A program made the translations under genes and the position numbers. Shown here in pieces: positions 61,719 to 64,000 of a DNA stretch of 64,000 nucleotides. How positions within the stretch are numbered: position 1 is the stretch's first letter; each line of letters starts with the position of its first letter. Source of the stretch: Propionimicrobium sp. PCR01-08-3 (GTDB taxonomy: Bacteria; Actinomycetota; Actinomycetes; Propionibacteriales; Propionibacteriaceae); the NCBI RefSeq assembly GCF_030286045.1, contig NZ_CP127390.1, positions 2,063,482 to 2,127,481 on the forward strand, in the 5' to 3' direction. The notes beneath the pieces are model-generated. The model made no database searches, was not told the DNA's origin, and saw nothing but the letters and a program-made list of their open reading frames with translations.

Positions 61719-63197
61719 GTGAACTCTGACAACGTATTCATGCTCGTCGCGATCATGATCTATTTCGCGGCCATGATTGCCATCGGCTTTTGGGCCAACC
61801 GCAAAACCAACGATCTGAGCGACTACATGCTGGGCGGACGCAACCTGCCACCGACTGTCGCTGCGCTGAGCGCCGGCGCGTCCGACATGTCGGGTTGGCT
61901 GATGATGGGGCTGCCCGGAGCCCTCTATGTGACGGGGCTGGCCGATTCGTGGATTGCGATCGGTCTGCTGATCGGGGCGTGGCTGAACTGGAAGTTCGTT
62001 GCGCCCAGGCTGCGCACCTACACCGAAGTCGCGCAGAATTCGATCACGATCCCATCCTTCCTGGAGAACCGCCTGAAGGATGGCTCGCGCATGTTGCGGG
62101 TGGTCGCGGGCGCGCTGATCTTGGTGTTCTTCACCTTCTACGTGTCGAGCGGCATGGTCGCAGGCGGCGTGTTCTTCGAGAACTCGTTCGGCTCGAACTA
62201 CCACACCGGCATGCTGCTGGTCGCAGGTGTCACGGTGCTCTACACGCTGTTCGGTGGCTTCCTGGGAGCCTCGTATACCGACATGATGCAAGGCCTGCTG
62301 ATGATGGTGGCGCTCGTGGTCGTCCCCATTCTTGGGTTCGTTGCGGTTGGTGGCCCGGGCACGATGGTCGATGTCGTCACCGAGGTGAATCCGCATGCGT
62401 TCTCGCTGTTCTCGGGGACAACCGCCGTCGTGGTCATCTCCGGGCTGGCGTGGGGCCTCGGGTATTTCGGCCAGCCACATATTGTCACCCGGTTCATGGC
62501 GCTGCGCTCTGCTGCGGACGCGACAGCCGGACGCCGGATCGGTATCGGTTGGATGTTTATTTCGCTGGTCGGCGCGGTCTTCACCGGTCTGACCGGTCTG
62601 GCCTACTTCACGCAGCATCCTGAGTTGACGTTGGACGACCCGGAGGCCATCTTCTTGGCCATGGCGCAACTGATGTTCCATCCGCTCATCGCGGGGTTCG
62701 TGCTGGCCGCGGTGTTGGCCGCGATCATGTCGACGGTGTCGTCACAGCTGATCGTGTCATCCTCCGCGCTGGTCGAGGATCTCACGAAGATCGGGCTGAA
62801 GCGTGAGCTGAGCCCCCGGGCTCAGGTGTGGCTGGGACGCGGCGGCGTCTTCTTGGTGGCCGTGATCGCGGGGTCTCTCGCCTGGACGCAGAACAACACG
62901 ATCCTCGGATTGGTGGCGTTCGCGTGGGCGGGATTCGGCTCATCGTTCGGACCCATCGTCTTGCTGTCGCTGTTCTGGAAGCGGCTCACAGCGCCGGCCT
63001 CCATGATCGGCATGATCTGCGCCGCCGTGACGGTCTTCTGCTGGCAGTACACCCCGTGGAGCGCACTGTACGAACTGGTGCCCGGATTCATCGTGAACGT
63101 CATCGTGGCGGTCGTGGTCTCGTTGCTGACCAAGAAACCCGACGTGGACGCCGAGTTCGATCAGGCAGTGGAGCTGGCGAGCGCCAAGGCCTTCTGA
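61719..63197 (+). CDS. putP: Sodium/proline symporter
   Basis: This 492-residue solute:sodium symporter imports proline with Na+. It has thirteen likely membrane helices. Typical PutP stretches include [60 protein letters not shown], the Na+-site loop [17 protein letters not shown] and [21 protein letters not shown]. The GTG at 61,719 has GGTGAGGAG 6-14 nt upstream. It stands alone; no putA is adjacent. Confidence 0.94.
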   Translation: MNSDNVFMLVAIMIYFAAMIAIGFWANRKTNDLSDYMLGGRNLPPTVAALSAGASDMSGWLMMGLPGALYVTGLADSWIAIGLLIGAWLNWKFVAPRLRTYTEVAQNSITIPSFLENRLKDGSRMLRVVAGALILVFFTFYVSSGMVAGGVFFENSFGSNYHTGMLLVAGVTVLYTLFGGFLGASYTDMMQGLLMMVALVVVPILGFVAVGGPGTMVDVVTEVNPHAFSLFSGTTAVVVISGLAWGLGYFGQPHIVTRFMALRSAADATAGRRIGIGWMFISLVGAVFTGLTGLAYFTQHPELTLDDPEAIFLAMAQLMFHPLIAGFVLAAVLAAIMSTVSSQLIVSSSALVEDLTKIGLKRELSPRAQVWLGRGGVFLVAVIAGSLAWTQNNTILGLVAFAWAGFGSSFGPIVLLSLFWKRLTAPASMIGMICAAVTVFCWQYTPWSALYELVPGFIVNVIVAVVVSLLTKKPDVDAEFDQAVELASAKAF

Positions 63198-63232
63198 GCG
63201 TACGCATATGCACCCTCTGCTTGCTGCTGAAC

Positions 63233-63439
63233 CTTAAATCCCAATGCCTGTGCATCGCCCTGGTCGCGGCTGCATATGCGGCGCTCGGCACGACCCAGTG
63301 GATCATGGTCTTCGCCATCATCCCGATCTGGTTCTATAACGGACGCAAAGGCCGCGGCATGAAGTACTTTTTCTACATCTTCTACCCGGTCCACATCGTC
63401 GTGCTGTATCTGGCTTCAGCGGCCCTGTGGGCGGGCTGA
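63233..63439 (+). pseudogene. C-terminal remnant of a TraX-like membrane protein
   Basis: The frame ends with [40 protein letters not shown] and LASAALWAG, which matches the last membrane helices and the basic GRGxKYFFYxFYPxH motif of TraX family proteins. About 69 residues remain; the rest, normally about 200 residues, is absent. PutP ends 35 bp upstream, so a deletion probably joined them. The remnant lies 129 bp before the CRISPR array. Confidence 0.7.
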
Positions 63440-63568
63440 GCCACGCCATCTGGCAGTTCAATGGTCTTATGGGCCGATAAGCCCCACGAGGCAGCCAGGG
63501 AGGACAAACAACTCCAGCGTCGATTATCCCTCAATACCGAGAGCCTTCCAGGTGGCGCGAAAAGAGTT

Positions 63569-64000
63569 GAGAAAACTCAGTTCGATAACCCCTTGATAGA
63601 CTTCTCGATCTCGTTATTGACGCCAGCAAGGTGCTGGGGATCAGTTCGATAACCCCTTGATAGACTTCTTCTGCAACGGCGGCCGCAGTCCCGCACGCTG
63701 GGGATCAGTTCGATAACCCCTTGATAGACTTCCATTCAGCGTGTCTTCCATCTCGATTTGGCTGGGGATCAGTTCGATAACCCCTTGATAGACTTCCGAT
63801 CGAGGACAGCATGTTGAGGGCGGCGCTGGGGATCAGTTCGATAACCCCTTGATAGACTTCCAGCGTTCATCGCGGCGATCGCGGTGGAGCTGGGGATCAG
63901 TTCGATAACCCCTTGATAGACTTCCGGCGACCACGACAACGGCGTCACCTGCGCTGGGGATCAGTTCGATAACCCCTTGATAGACTTCAGGATGACGAAA
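63569..64000 (+). CRISPR. CRISPR array, type II-C-like, running off the window
   Basis: Seven 36-bp repeats start at 63569, 63633, 63697, 63761, 63825, 63889 and 63953, with six complete 28-nt spacers and an exact 64-bp period. The consensus is GCTGGGGATCAGTTCGATAA followed by CCCCTTGATAGACTTC. Repeats 2-7 are identical; repeat 1 is degenerate in its first eight bases (GAGAAAAC). From memory, the repeat resembles the Corynebacterium diphtheriae type II-C repeat. The 3' end holds TGATAGACT, an extended -10 motif. No cas gene or tracrRNA lies in the window; they may be to the right. Confidence 0.97.

Noticed and set aside
63440-63568. Search for a tracrRNA anti-repeat beside the array.
   Set aside because: No sequence complementary to the repeat is visible on either strand in this gap; it may lie to the right of the window.
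63461-63652. Small open frame running into the first CRISPR repeat.
   Set aside because: It is composed partly of repeat and spacer DNA and has no ribosome-binding site or family similarity.

Overview
The window is high-GC chromosomal DNA from an actinomycete. Supporting features are a glnE/glnA2 pair, a 7Fe ferredoxin next to dapC, a GT4-type glycogen synthase beside glgC, a DUF3117 micro-protein, many GTG starts, and a recurrent TANNNT hexamer 6-8 nt before start codons (leaderless transcription). The cobalamin gene cobS and the succinylase diaminopimelate genes (dapA, dapC, dapD, dapE) would suit a Propionibacteriaceae-like host, but that placement is inference.

Layout. 1-10.1 kb: core genes (cobS, a DprE2-like reductase, glnE, an SCP-family protein, glnA2, a DUF2510 protein, map). 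10.2-13.5 kb: an anchored hypothetical protein, then a decayed locus in which a leftward gene and an MFS sugar-acid transporter have both lost their 5' halves at one junction near 11.39 kb. The transporter also carries a frameshift, and the following mannonate/galactonate-type dehydratase has an in-frame TGA. 13.6-17.8 kb: a membrane protein, a HigBA-type toxin-antitoxin pair, a YbaK-type deacylase, a galactokinase-family kinase with an altered sugar-binding motif, and a HicAB-type pair.

17,807-27,769: a 9.96-kb integrated island bounded by a 28-bp direct repeat of the 3' end of rnpB (RNase P RNA, intact at about 27,742-28,152, minus strand). It has a tyrosine integrase, a leaderless Xre repressor, an AlpA/Xis-like protein, a DUF3631 ATPase, an HNH nuclease, a large terminase, portal, scaffold and HK97-type capsid genes and head-completion genes. 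It has no tail, lysis or host-recognition genes and no recognisable small terminase. This content resembles capsid-forming phage satellites more than an ordinary prophage. The capsid gene's ribosome-binding site lies inside a long hairpin.

28.3-40.1 kb: an ABC exporter with a nearby MarR gene and repeated CTGAGGTAA half-sites, a zinc-ribbon coiled-coil protein, then an AraC regulator convergent with a TRAP transporter and GH31 glycosidase operon, and a Xaa-Pro aminopeptidase. 40.2-63.2 kb: housekeeping and envelope genes (stress protein, CitE-like lyase, a soluble MgtE_N/CBS protein, a DUF1003 protein, Mrp, TatB, DapA, an O-methyltransferase, GlgC/GlgA, DUF3117, DapE/DapD, DapC/FdxA, a VanW protein, FumC, a GNAT protein, PutP). 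A remnant of a TraX-like gene follows. The window ends inside a CRISPR array (36-bp repeats, 28-nt spacers, 64-bp period). Its repeat resembles actinobacterial type II-C repeats and carries an extended -10 promoter motif at its 3' end.
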